64,000 nt of DNA, from NCBI RefSeq assembly GCF_026239695.1, contig NZ_JAPIVS010000003.1, forward strand, positions 744,001 through 808,000, given 5' to 3'. The position numbers were made by a program, and so were the translations under genes. A model generated the notes under the pieces. It did not search any database and was not told where the DNA came from. It was given only the letters and a program-made list of their open reading frames with translations. Below are positions 54,694 to 63,452 of the stretch, piece by piece (positions within the stretch are counted from its first letter, which is position 1; every line of letters begins with the position of its first letter). Origin of the DNA: Pedobacter sp. MC2016-15. Lineage in GTDB: Bacteria; Bacteroidota; Bacteroidia; Sphingobacteriales; Sphingobacteriaceae.

Positions 54694-56331
54694 GTGATTA
54701 ATGTAAATAATATCTCCGTTTCATTTGGTGGAACTACATTGTTTAGTGATGTAACTTTTTCAATCAATGAGAACGACAAAATAGCCCTTATGGGCAAAAA
54801 CGGTGCAGGAAAATCAACTATTCTGAAGATTATTGCCGGCGCTACCAAACCTACTTCGGGCAGTGTAACAGGTCCTAAAGAGGCGGTCATTGCTTATTTG
54901 CCACAACATTTGCTGACGCAGGACAATGTGACAGTATTTGAAGAAACCTCCAAGGCTTTCCAGGATATGCAGCATATGCAAAAGGAGCTGGACGAGCTGA
55001 ATGAGCAGCTCACGATCAGAACTGATTACGAAAGTGATGATTACATGAAGCTGATTGAGCGCGTATCTGAGTTGAGTGAGCAGTTTTACTCTGTGGAAGA
55101 GGTGAATTATGATGCTGAGGTGGAGAAGGTATTGAAAGGCCTGGGCTTTGAGCGTAAAGATTTTACACGTCAGACTTCTGAGTTTTCGGGAGGATGGCGC
55201 ATGCGTATCGAGCTGGCGAAGATTTTATTAAAAAAGCCGGATCTGATCCTCCTGGATGAGCCTACAAACCACATGGATATCGAAAGTATCCAATGGCTGG
55301 AGGACTTCCTGATGAATTCTGCAAAAGCGGTGATGGTGATCTCACACGACCGTACTTTTGTAGATAACATTACCAACCGTACCATTGAAGTCACAATGGG
55401 AAGGATTTATGATTATAAAGCAAAATATACACATTACCTGCAGTTGCGTGCCGATCGCCGTGTGCATCAGCTCAAAGCTTATGAAGAGCAACAGCGCTTT
55501 ATTGCGGATAACCAGGAGTTTATCGACCGTTTCAGGGGTACGTATTCCAAAACACTGCAAGTGCAGTCGAGGGTAAAAATGCTGGAGAAACTCGAAGTCA
55601 TAGAGATCGATGAAGTAGATACTTCGGCATTGCGTTTGAAGTTTCCGCCATCACCGCGCTCAGGGCAGTATCCGGTAATTGTAGAAGAGCTGACCAAAGC
55701 TTATGGAGATCATGTGGTATTCGAAAAAGCTTCCATGGTGATCGAGAGGGGAGAGAAAGTTGCTTTTGTGGGTAAAAACGGTGAAGGTAAGTCGACCATG
55801 ATCAAAGCAATTATGGATGAGATTGATTTCCAGGGAAGTTTGAAAGTGGGTCACAATGCGAAAATCGGCTATTTTGCACAGAACCAGGCTGCATTGCTGG
55901 ATGAGAATTTAACTGTTTTTGAAACTATCGATCAAATTCCGCTGACTGATGGCAGCATCAAAATCAAAGACCTGCTGGGGGCATTTATGTTCAGCGGCGA
56001 CGATACGACCAAGAAGGTGAAGGTGCTGTCGGGTGGTGAGAAAACCCGTCTGGCCATGATCAAACTTTTACTGGAGCCCGTAAACGTATTGATCCTGGAT
56101 GAGCCGACAAACCATTTGGATATGAAAACGAAGGACATTATCAAAGAAGCGCTGCAGGAGTTTGATGGCACATTGATTTTGGTATCCCACGACAGGGATT
56201 TCCTCGATGGTCTTGCACAAAAGGTTTTTGAGTTTGGAAACAAACGCGTACGCGAGCACTTTGAAGATATCAAGGGTTTCCTGGCATACAAGAAAATGAA
56301 CAGCCTGAAAGAGATTGAGCAGGGAAAATAA
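54694..56331 (+). CDS. ABC-F family ATPase (ribosome-associated, YbiT/EttA-like)
   Basis: 545 residues without membrane segments. Two ABC domains: Walker A GKNGAGKST and GKNGEGKST; signature SGGWRMRIELAK and LSGGEKTRLAMIK; Walker B LILLDEPTNHMD and LILDEPTNHLD. Between them is the arm/linker (about 230-310, rich in Arg/Lys/Gln) that reaches into the ribosomal E site in ABC-F proteins. The family adjusts translation elongation; resistance types exist, but the short linker and housekeeping-like sequence favour a translation factor. The start is GTG, as the family consensus INVNNISVSFGG begins there. Confidence 0.92.
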   Translation: MINVNNISVSFGGTTLFSDVTFSINENDKIALMGKNGAGKSTILKIIAGATKPTSGSVTGPKEAVIAYLPQHLLTQDNVTVFEETSKAFQDMQHMQKELDELNEQLTIRTDYESDDYMKLIERVSELSEQFYSVEEVNYDAEVEKVLKGLGFERKDFTRQTSEFSGGWRMRIELAKILLKKPDLILLDEPTNHMDIESIQWLEDFLMNSAKAVMVISHDRTFVDNITNRTIEVTMGRIYDYKAKYTHYLQLRADRRVHQLKAYEEQQRFIADNQEFIDRFRGTYSKTLQVQSRVKMLEKLEVIEIDEVDTSALRLKFPPSPRSGQYPVIVEELTKAYGDHVVFEKASMVIERGEKVAFVGKNGEGKSTMIKAIMDEIDFQGSLKVGHNAKIGYFAQNQAALLDENLTVFETIDQIPLTDGSIKIKDLLGAFMFSGDDTTKKVKVLSGGEKTRLAMIKLLLEPVNVLILDEPTNHLDMKTKDIIKEALQEFDGTLILVSHDRDFLDGLAQKVFEFGNKRVREHFEDIKGFLAYKKMNSLKEIEQGK

Positions 56332-56352
56332 AAGGACAAATTGTTCTTTACA
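56331..56352. terminator. Possible two-way terminator between ABC-F and EamA genes
   Basis: AAAGGAC and GTTCTTT pair (one G-T) around a 5-nt loop in the 29-bp gap between two convergent genes. Confidence 0.35.
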
Positions 56353-56360
56353 TCAATCCC

Positions 56361-57260
56361 CTATAAAACTGAAGTTTGGGTTTTTCTGTTCATCAGTACG
56401 ATGGCGCTGATGATCAGGAGGATACCACACCACTGGATCAATGCTACAGGTTCCTGCAACAGTATATAGGCGCAGATCACCGATATGGGTAATTCAATGG
56501 AGGCCACGATTGTTCCCAGACCTATGCCTGTATGTGGCATTCCACTGGTAAAGAGTAGTGGCGGAAGAATAGTGCCAAAGAAGGCCAGAAATATTCCCCA
56601 GGGCCAGAAGATATGGAAGTTGAAATTCTGGAATGATGTGCTGAAGAAGATCAGAATAATCATCACTAAACCACCAGCCAGCAGCCACAAACTTCTTTTG
56701 ATGGGTGGTAAATTTGTGGCGATGCTGTTTGATGAGTAAAGGGAAAGTGTGTAGGACAAGCCTGCCGCCATCCCCCAGGCTATTCCCTGCCAGTTGAGCC
56801 TGCCAATGCCTGAAACAATGTTTGTTGCCAGGGCTGTACCCAAAAGTACAATCACGGTGGCTATCAGTTTTTTCGCTGAGGGCCATTTACGTTCAAGAAC
56901 TGCTTCCAGCAGCAATCCCATCCATACCGATTGCATGAGTAATACAATAGCAACAGAAACGGGAATGTATTTAACGGAAAAATAGTAAAATACGCTGGTA
57001 AGCCCGAGGGAGGTACCACCGAGCATCAGATTGAGTTTACTCTTAAGAGGTGTCCGCTGTTTAACAGTGCCGGCTTCCTTGCTTTTGAAAAGTAAATTGA
57101 GAAGGATCATCCCTGCCAATCCCACAGAAAACTGTGAGGTACTCACCTCTGCTGTATTGAAACCATGCTGATAGGCCAATTTTACTACCGTGGCCAGAGC
57201 GCCATAACTTGCAGCACCCAAACCTACCAGCAGGGCGCCTTTAACTACATTTTTTTCCAT
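56361..57260 (-). CDS. EamA-family transporter
   Basis: 299 residues from the ATG at 57260 (the frame extends to a TTG at 57281). Ten hydrophobic helices in two EamA repeats: GALLVGLGAASYGALATVV opening the first and GMAAGLSYTLSLYSSNSIA the second. It ends with a conserved LLIISAIVLMNRK. It is a drug/metabolite superfamily exporter with unknown substrate. It is transcribed in the same direction as the siderophore gene upstream, with an 83-bp gap, so co-transcription is possible. Confidence 0.86.
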   Translation of the reverse strand: MEKNVVKGALLVGLGAASYGALATVVKLAYQHGFNTAEVSTSQFSVGLAGMILLNLLFKSKEAGTVKQRTPLKSKLNLMLGGTSLGLTSVFYYFSVKYIPVSVAIVLLMQSVWMGLLLEAVLERKWPSAKKLIATVIVLLGTALATNIVSGIGRLNWQGIAWGMAAGLSYTLSLYSSNSIATNLPPIKRSLWLLAGGLVMIILIFFSTSFQNFNFHIFWPWGIFLAFFGTILPPLLFTSGMPHTGIGLGTIVASIELPISVICAYILLQEPVALIQWCGILLIISAIVLMNRKTQTSVL

Positions 57261-57343
57261 TTCTGCTGCAAAGGACGGCAATACAAACGCAATCTTTGCT
57301 ATCTGAATGTAAGGTTGAATAGGCAGATGCTCCTGGCGCAGCC

Positions 57344-58036
57344 CTAATTCCAGAAACCCTTAACCTGGATGTGGCTGTGTCCCATGCTCTTCAATTGTTT
57401 GCGCAGCGCTACTACCATCTGGTTATTTCCGATCAGGTAAAACCAAGTGTGGGCGGTACAGTAGCCTTGCTTAACCAGCCATCCCGCGAGTTCTTCAATC
57501 GACGACATGATATTTAAGGCCGGAGAGTAGTTCTCCTGGAGCAGCTGCCCGGTTTCGCTGCTGTCGATCACTACGGCACTTTCAAAACGGCTAACAGGTA
57601 CTGTCAGCTGTTGAAGTGCCAGCAAGTGCCCGATTCCACTGGCATCTCCGAGGCCAACGACGAAGTCGGTAGGGTGGGGCGACTGGCGGGTGCTATCTGT
57701 TCCGATGTAGTAAATGGTGTCACCCGTCTGCAGATTTTTCGCCCATTGGCTCCCCGGTCCCTGGTGATCAGAATCAATGATTACAGAACAGGTAGAGGTT
57801 TCTGCATCCCATCCAAAAGGGGTATAATCGCGGAAGCTCAGATCGTCGACACGGAATTTGATGTAGGGCACCTGATTCCAGTTGTGCATATTGATATGGG
57901 GTAAATGGACCTCCAGTTCAATGAGCCCCGATGACTCCAGGTTGCGAACATCATTGACCCGGCCAGTTTTGAGCAACTGGTTTTCGATCAGCCTTCCGGC
58001 TTTATTTTTGAGTTGTTTGATAAATGATATTTCCAT
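57344..58036 (-). CDS. Siderophore-interacting protein (ferric-siderophore reductase, ViuB-like)
   Basis: 230 residues. The FAD-binding barrel has YIKFRVDDLSFRDYTPFGW (flavin-binding R-x-Y-T-P motif) and the NAD(P)-binding part has VVGLGDASGIGHLLALQQL; the SIP-type C-terminus includes TAHTWFYLIGNNQMVVALRKQL. The family releases iron in the cytoplasm by reducing ferric siderophores. An AraC regulator and a TonB-dependent receptor lie upstream on the same strand, suggesting an iron-uptake cluster. It has its own -7-like box (58057-58064). Confidence 0.9.
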   Translation of the reverse strand: MEISFIKQLKNKAGRLIENQLLKTGRVNDVRNLESSGLIELEVHLPHINMHNWNQVPYIKFRVDDLSFRDYTPFGWDAETSTCSVIIDSDHQGPGSQWAKNLQTGDTIYYIGTDSTRQSPHPTDFVVGLGDASGIGHLLALQQLTVPVSRFESAVVIDSSETGQLLQENYSPALNIMSSIEELAGWLVKQGYCTAHTWFYLIGNNQMVVALRKQLKSMGHSHIQVKGFWN

Positions 58037-58056
58037 GTAGTTCTAATTTGATACTA

Positions 58057-58064
58057 CAAAGGAA
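58057..58064 (-). promoter_or_regulatory. -7-like promoter box of the siderophore-interacting protein gene
   Basis: TTCCTTTG on the minus strand matches TAnnTTTG at 7 of 8 positions, 20 bp before the ATG at 58036. Confidence 0.4.
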
Positions 58065-58112
58065 CCGCGTTTTCAGGACCATGGAAATAGCATATTCGCA
58101 GCAATGATAGGA

Positions 58113-58964
58113 CTATTTACGGTATTGCTGTCTGAAGCTGATTGCAGAAGTGCCCGTCGCCTTGCGGAATAAACGTGAGAAATAGGAATGATCCTCATAC
58201 CCAAGTGCATGGGCGATCTCTTTTACACTGAGCTGGCTATAATACAACAAGCGTTTTGCCTCTGTTACTACTTCCTGCAGGATCCAGTAGCTGGCTGGAA
58301 AGCCGGTTTGTTTCTTCAGCGCTTCGCTCAGGTAAGATTCTGTGATGTTCAGCTTAGCAGCGTAATCAGCCGGACTTTTACTGTTCTTCAGTTCCTTGTT
58401 GAGCAACTGTTTGAACTGACTGCTGAGTTGGGCAGGTCTCGACATTTTGAGGCTTTGACCTGCAGACTGATTGTAGTATCCTGCGGTAATGCATATAAAT
58501 GACTGCAATAGCGCATGGACGACGTTCATCTGGAATGAATTGGCATCTTCCTGATCGAACTTGTCATGGAGCAACTTCAGAAGCACTTTACATTGTTCCA
58601 GTCCTGAATCATCGAGCACATAAGGTTGCTGAATCAGGAGCTGCCCTTCAAACACGTTTCTGCATTCCTGTGGAACCAGACCGGTATCCACGGCAATAAA
58701 CCATCCCGAAGCTATGTCCCCACGGATGCGGTAGTGCACCTGTCCGGGCAAAAGATAATACATGGATTTTGCACAGAGCTCCACCTCGCTGAAATCAACC
58801 ATCATCGAGCCCAGACCATCCTCCAGCAGAAAGAAAATATAATGGTCATCGCGGTGTGCCCCAAGCACAGAGGGGTCTTCTTTCAGGCTGTCGCTGCTGA
58901 GGTATTTGATCTGTAAACCTTTGGTCGTTCTATCCTGCAGAACGTGAATGGGGATATGGTTCAT
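58113..58964 (-). CDS. AraC-family transcriptional regulator
   Basis: 283 residues. The N-terminal cupin-like domain (YIFFLLEDGLGSMMVDFSEV; YYLLPGQVHYRI) is followed by two HTH motifs at about 185-280 (PADYAAKLNITESYLSEALKKQTG; VKEIAHALGYEDHSYFSRLFRKATG). It lies 8 bp after the TonB-dependent receptor and before the siderophore-interacting gene, all on the minus strand. It probably controls one or both, perhaps sensing a siderophore; this is inferred from position. Confidence 0.9.
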   Translation of the reverse strand: MNHIPIHVLQDRTTKGLQIKYLSSDSLKEDPSVLGAHRDDHYIFFLLEDGLGSMMVDFSEVELCAKSMYYLLPGQVHYRIRGDIASGWFIAVDTGLVPQECRNVFEGQLLIQQPYVLDDSGLEQCKVLLKLLHDKFDQEDANSFQMNVVHALLQSFICITAGYYNQSAGQSLKMSRPAQLSSQFKQLLNKELKNSKSPADYAAKLNITESYLSEALKKQTGFPASYWILQEVVTEAKRLLYYSQLSVKEIAHALGYEDHSYFSRLFRKATGTSAISFRQQYRK

Positions 58965-58972
58965 GGCGCAAT

Positions 58973-61417
58973 TTAAAACCTTTCTGACTCATTTTGTAAA
59001 CCTGTTTCACGACTGGCTTTATCCTTGATCTTGTTATTTCCAAAACGGTAGGTAAAGTTCAGACGCAGCTGACGGCTTTCCCCTCTGAAGGTAGTGTGAA
59101 GCAGCAGATTGTTTAGCTGTGCATCCGTGTTGATTCTGTTCGTCCACAACAGATCCGTCACCGCCAGCTTCAGCGTACCCTTATCTTTCATGACGTTCTT
59201 TTGTAAGCCCAGATCAATTTGCGAGTTGCTTTTGACATAAGTATTCAGCCCACTGATATTTTTGGAGTTGACTACCGCTGCAACTTCGGCAGTGATACGG
59301 GCGGGTAGTTTAAAGCCCTGCTGAACATTTAACGTGCCGGCAAAGCGACTCCTGTTAAAATTTCCGAAGTCAGGAGTGCCAACTTTGTTCTGAATACGGT
59401 ATCCGATTCCTGTCAGGCTCATATTCCACCAGTTGGCCAGGGTCAGTTGTTGTGTGAGTGTGAGGCTGATATTGTTGCGCAGACCTATATTCCTCGGAAT
59501 AGTATAGGTGTTATTTTCTCCGGTGATCTCCGTGATGGTACCATTCAGGTTGCTGGTATGTGTGTAGCTGGCCAGGAGGGTGGTGTTTTTATGGCTGTAT
59601 TGCAGCGCAAGCGTATTGGCATACTGAGGCTGCAAAAATGGGTTGCCCCTCCAGGAAGAGAGCTCATCAACGGGATAGGAGAAGGGGTTAAGATTATTGT
59701 ATGCCGGCCGGTCGATACGACGCGCAAAGCTAAGGTTGTAGGTTTCTGAGTGCTCGGTTTTGTAAGTGATGCCAACTGTAGGAAAGAAATTGAGGTAATT
59801 TCTGACAACTGAAGTGGGATCCTGATTACTGCCTGAGCGTGGTTGCAGCTCTCCGGTAGAATGCGTGTTTTCCAGTCGCAGTCCGGCATCAAGATTAAGA
59901 TGACCGGTCAATATGGTTTCATACTTCACATATCCGGCACTGATCTGTTCATGAAAGTTGAAGGTGTTGGACAGGTTCACATCAATGATATTGACGCTGC
60001 CATTGGCATCAAACTGATTAAAAACATTGTCAGCACTCACATCAGAGTATTTGGCCCCGGTCGTCATTTTGCCTTTACCGAGGGGAAAGCCATAGTCACC
60101 TTTCAGCGCATAGAGTTTAATATCCCTGCTATTAGACACCAGGAAATTGTTGGAAGACTGAAAGTCGCCGCCTGGCGAGTAATAACTGTTGGTGCTCAGG
60201 TTATCTGTAGCAGCATCAAATACTCCATAATCTGCATCCAGATCGAAAGTTGTTTTATTGCTGCCCTTATAACGATAGCTGATATTGGCATTGTACCTTT
60301 TGGCGATCTGTTCCGGGTAAGTGCTTTCACTTCTAAGCGTACGTAGCAGTTGCCCGCTTGCCTGGTCGTAGATTTGCGTAACCGGTGTTATTACACCTCC
60401 ACCGCTTGACAGGTTGCCGTTCACCACAATTCCAATTGTCCTGGTCGTATCTATGGCATAATCCGCACCTATGGTAGAGCCGATATTGTACTGTTTGTCC
60501 ACATCATGGCTATTGTTAAGGTAGATCATTCCATTTGTGGTACGGTCGTTATCATAATCCATCGCATAATGACCAAACCGGTGGTTGTAATTACCGAACA
60601 AGTTTAAGTTCCCCTTCCTGTAGTTGAGGTTCATATTGGTATTCTGCTTGATGGTTTTACCATATGCAAGCCCGTTGTTGATGCTCCCGTTAAAGCCTTC
60701 GGCTATTGACTTCTGCAGGACGAGATTGATGATTCCTCCGGTGCCGGCGGCGTCATATTCGGCAGAGGGGTTTCTGATCACTTCAATGGTCTTTAAATCG
60801 GATGCCGGAAGAGATTTGAGTAAGGATGCCAGTTCTTCGGCCTGCAGATAAGTCTGGCGGCCATTAATGAGTACCAGTGCGCCACTGGATCCATTCAGCG
60901 TCACCGTATTATCCTGATTGACAATTACACCCGGAGTTTTCCTCAATGCTTCCAGTGCTGTATTGCCCTGGGTAGTGATACTTTTTTGAATATCATATAT
61001 CATTTTCCGTCCCTCAATCCTGATGAGTGGCTTATTGGCTGAGCTTTGAATAACCACCTCCTTTAAGCTGCGGGGATTATTGTCAACTTTAATTATCCCC
61101 AGATCCATATTGTCTGTTACATGGAGCACTTCAGACTGATAGACTAATGTACCTGTATAACTTACGCTAATCACATAACTTCCGGAGCTTGCAGCAAAGG
61201 AAAAAGATCCGGTCGGATCGCTGAGCGTCTGTTTTAAAACTTGTCCGGTAGAACCGTCCTTCAGGAAAATGGTTGAAGCATCTATTCCTTCGTTATTGGA
61301 ATTCCTGATCAGGCCCTTAATCAGTATACCTTTGGCACTTTGAGCAGCGCCTTTAGAAAAAAGGAAGGTTAAAAAGAGGAGAATGAAATACGCAGACTTT
61401 GGAATGGTTTTTTTCAT
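58973..61417 (-). CDS. TonB-dependent outer-membrane receptor (carboxypeptidase-like domain, plug, barrel)
   Basis: 814 residues from the ATG at 61417; the frame runs to a TTG at 61438 but the shorter start gives a standard signal peptide (MKKTIPKSAYFILLFLTFLF, cut near GAAQ). A carboxypeptidase-regulatory-like domain (about 25-110), a plug (about 125-220: RKTPGVIVNQDNTVTLNG; VIRNPSAEYDAAGTGGIINLVL) and an OMP_b-brl_3-type barrel follow. It is not a SusC relative. Grouping with an AraC regulator and a siderophore reductase suggests ferric-siderophore uptake, although this barrel family also serves other ligands. Confidence 0.88.
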   Translation of the reverse strand: MKKTIPKSAYFILLFLTFLFSKGAAQSAKGILIKGLIRNSNNEGIDASTIFLKDGSTGQVLKQTLSDPTGSFSFAASSGSYVISVSYTGTLVYQSEVLHVTDNMDLGIIKVDNNPRSLKEVVIQSSANKPLIRIEGRKMIYDIQKSITTQGNTALEALRKTPGVIVNQDNTVTLNGSSGALVLINGRQTYLQAEELASLLKSLPASDLKTIEVIRNPSAEYDAAGTGGIINLVLQKSIAEGFNGSINNGLAYGKTIKQNTNMNLNYRKGNLNLFGNYNHRFGHYAMDYDNDRTTNGMIYLNNSHDVDKQYNIGSTIGADYAIDTTRTIGIVVNGNLSSGGGVITPVTQIYDQASGQLLRTLRSESTYPEQIAKRYNANISYRYKGSNKTTFDLDADYGVFDAATDNLSTNSYYSPGGDFQSSNNFLVSNSRDIKLYALKGDYGFPLGKGKMTTGAKYSDVSADNVFNQFDANGSVNIIDVNLSNTFNFHEQISAGYVKYETILTGHLNLDAGLRLENTHSTGELQPRSGSNQDPTSVVRNYLNFFPTVGITYKTEHSETYNLSFARRIDRPAYNNLNPFSYPVDELSSWRGNPFLQPQYANTLALQYSHKNTTLLASYTHTSNLNGTITEITGENNTYTIPRNIGLRNNISLTLTQQLTLANWWNMSLTGIGYRIQNKVGTPDFGNFNRSRFAGTLNVQQGFKLPARITAEVAAVVNSKNISGLNTYVKSNSQIDLGLQKNVMKDKGTLKLAVTDLLWTNRINTDAQLNNLLLHTTFRGESRQLRLNFTYRFGNNKIKDKASRETGLQNESERF

Positions 61418-61494
61418 ACGAAGCAGGAATCCGTACAATATACCGATTCATATCTTCGTTTAACGATATTAAGAGAAATTGATGCTAAAATAAA

Positions 61495-61794
61495 TTAGCA
61501 AGCTACTTCAGTGTTATACTGAAGTATTAATGAGGCTACGCTTTTTTCGATGTCATAGTAATCACTGATTGCTTTGCTCAATGCCTTGCGGTAATAATCT
61601 CCGTTACCAGTACTGGTAGCCTGAAGAATAAGATCATTGTTACTGATAAATTCGAGTGAGATATGGTAAGATCCGGCCAGGTGGGTAAAAGGTACCATCC
61701 TGTCTATACTAGCTTTCAAATTTTGTCTGATTGAAAAACAAAGCTGTTCAACTTCTCTTTCTGAATTATACATAATCACCATTTTACAGGTCAT
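61495..61794 (-). CDS. Small protein of unknown function (99 aa)
   Basis: I do not recognise this protein. It has no signal peptide or membrane helix; predicted helix - strand - helix content (EREVEQLCFSIRQNLKASID; YHISLEFISNNDLILQA; YYRKALSKAISDYYDIE). Three Met codons could start it (61794, 61782, 61773). It lies alone downstream of the RRM gene on the same strand with 206 bp between. Composition is protein-like and it has no competing frame, so it is probably real. Confidence 0.55.
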   Translation of the reverse strand: MTCKMVIMYNSEREVEQLCFSIRQNLKASIDRMVPFTHLAGSYHISLEFISNNDLILQATSTGNGDYYRKALSKAISDYYDIEKSVASLILQYNTEVAC

Positions 61795-61858
61795 ATTGCA
61801 ATTTCTTTGCCAATTCAGGATCTTGTATTATTTACATGGAAATGTAGGCTGATGTGAG

Positions 61859-61884
61859 AAAATGTATGGAAAATCATACATTTT
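61859..61884. terminator. 10-bp hairpin between the RRM gene and the small-protein gene
   Basis: AAAATGTATG-gaaaat-CATACATTTT is a perfect stem whose arms end in A and T runs, as in two-way terminators. It would end the RRM transcript coming from the right. Confidence 0.5.
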
Positions 61885-62000
61885 ACGTATCAATACCTTG
61901 TAATAAAGGGCCGGCTCTTCATGATCAGGGTCAGAAGCGCCAGCTCTCCAATGTACTGGTTTCGCGAATTGGGAAATGAATTACACAATCGCCTATGGTG

Positions 62001-62360
62001 TTATGCCTTTCTGGGACGTTTTGGTCTTACTGTTCCAGTTGGTTTGTCTACCTTAATATAGGTTGCAGGTTTTGCAGGTGCCGGACGATATGGCTTCTTT
62101 GCAGGCGGGGCAGGAGCAGCTTCATCATTAACTTTTAATGTTAATGTTTGTCCTGCTAAACTTCTGCCATTCAATACTTCTACTGCATTGTTTGCATCGG
62201 CAAGGCTTTTCATCTCCAGGAATGCATAACCTTTACAAATACCCGTTTTTTTGTCCCTGACTATTTTAACAGTATTAACGGTTCCATGTAAGGCAACTAA
62301 TTGTACCAGTTCAAGTTCTGTATAATCGAGCGGAAAGCCCCCTATAAATAATTTAACCAT
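62001..62360 (-). CDS. RRM-domain RNA-binding protein
   Basis: 119 residues. A single RRM (about 1-80) with RNP2 (KLFIGGFPL) and RNP1 (GICKGYAFLEM), then a basic Pro/Ala/Lys tail (about 82-119). Such small RRM proteins occur in Bacteroidota and cyanobacteria and bind single-stranded RNA; in Bacteroidota they have been proposed as global RNA chaperones in the absence of Hfq. It diverges from the cold-shock gene across 376 bp, so both RNA-binding proteins share a regulatory region. Confidence 0.92.
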   Translation of the reverse strand: MVKLFIGGFPLDYTELELVQLVALHGTVNTVKIVRDKKTGICKGYAFLEMKSLADANNAVEVLNGRSLAGQTLTLKVNDEAAPAPPAKKPYRPAPAKPATYIKVDKPTGTVRPKRPRKA

Positions 62361-62736
62361 TATTGATTACTAATAAACTTTAATATTTGTGCTGTTGAAT
62401 CTAATTTGTACTTCAAAACTAAGAATATAATTAAAGATTATAACAGCAAGAAAACACTTTATCATGTAATAGTTTAAGAATCTGTAATCTATCTCAGTTT
62501 TTCATGTATGAGCTTCAATGATGTTCCAACGTGTGGTACAGCTTCATGAAGAAAGCAATAATACTCATTTTTTTATTGTTCGTGAAAACTAAGAAATTAT
62601 TTAAATAAAAAGATTAAATGCTTTAAAGTTCATTGTGCAATTATTATTTCAGATTTTTACTGAGTTCTTGCAAACATAGTTTGGTTCCACAAGTATAATA
62701 ACTATATTGAGCCATTATTTCAAACAATTTATTACA
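62361..62736. other. 376-bp divergent spacer between the RRM and cold-shock genes
   Basis: AT-rich. It holds the direct repeat AAAACTAAGAA (62416 and 62586) and the palindrome CTTCATGAAG near 62544. No exact TAnnTTTG box was found. Long leaders are common for cold-shock genes, so part of this is probably their 5' untranslated RNA. Confidence 0.35.
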
Positions 62737-62925
62737 ATGAAAAACGGTACAGTAAAATTTTTTAACACTGAAAAAGGCTTTGGCTTTATTAAAGACGAAA
62801 ACGGAAAAGAAATCTTTGTTCACGTTTCTGGTCTTATCGACGAGATTCGCGAAAATGATGAAGTAGAATACGAAGAACAAGAAGGCAAAAAAGGCCTGAA
62901 TGCAGTAAACGTAAAACTTGTTTAA
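62737..62925 (+). CDS. Cold-shock protein (CspA family)
   Basis: 62 residues from the ATG at 62737. The cold-shock OB fold has RNP1-like KGFGFIKDE and RNP2-like EIFVHVSGL, with family start MKNGTVKFFNTEKGFG and end GLNAVNVKLV. It binds single-stranded RNA and DNA and melts RNA structures in the cytoplasm. Upstream in-frame residues from 62707 have no family match. It is followed by the strongest terminator in the window, so it is a single-gene transcript. Confidence 0.95.
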   Translation: MKNGTVKFFNTEKGFGFIKDENGKEIFVHVSGLIDEIRENDEVEYEEQEGKKGLNAVNVKLV

Positions 62926-62945
62926 TCGAATAGGTTAGCTTTGCT

Positions 62946-62988
62946 CATGCAGGACAAATATAAATGTATTTGTCCTGCATGATTTTTT
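62946..62988 (+). terminator. Strong Rho-independent terminator of the cold-shock gene
   Basis: CATGCAGGACAAATA (62946-62960) pairs perfectly over 15 bp with TATTTGTCCTGCATG (62967-62981), loop TAAATG, followed by a six-T run. Confidence 0.9.
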
Positions 62989-63452
62989 CTGTCTTACAGC
63001 CCATCTGTAAGACAAACATCCTGGTTTAGCGCAATCTAATCCATAGGATCTTATGCTGCATCCAGCATGAACATTTCCCTTGTTCGCCATCTACTAAAAC
63101 ATTTTAATTTTATCATCAGATCCTCTGATACAAGTATGTCTTTTTCTGATTCAAAGGAACTCCGGCCCGGAGTTAAGGATTCTGCAGGGATATAAAATGA
63201 GTCTATAAAAGATTTATATGAATAATCGATAAATCTGACGAATATTAACTCCTGTATTAAACCTAATAATAGAATTTTACGTATTAATTTACAGGTATAA
63301 CTGTATTTGTAAAATGCAGTAAGTAATTATAAAAATATTGCATTGTCATGATTTTATTACAAAAGTCATGGTTTTTTGCGGAACAAACGTTATACTCGCT
63401 TATGATAATTCCAGGTTATCAGGGGTAAATTTCAGGTTTCTAATCAAATACT
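62989..63452. other. Spacer with four small hairpins upstream of the PAS sensor gene
   Basis: Four perfect dyads follow one another: GTCTTACAG/CTGTAAGAC (62991-63013), ATGCTG/CAGCAT (63053-63068), ATCAGA/TCTGAT (63115-63129) and AACTCCG/CGGAGTT (63158-63174). The rest is AT-rich. A -7-like TGTATTTG (63302-63309) could start the PAS gene transcript with a leader of about 140 nt. No coding frame is evident. Confidence 0.4.

Noticed and set aside
54694..56331. The ABC-F gene as an antibiotic-resistance determinant
   Set aside because: The inter-domain linker is short and the sequence resembles YbiT/EttA-type translation factors; nothing in the context suggests resistance.
58102..58111. CAATGATAGG, matching part of the element after the Mo-hydroxylase operon
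   Set aside because: Only 10 bp match and the flanks differ; it lies at the end of an AraC gene and is probably coincidence.
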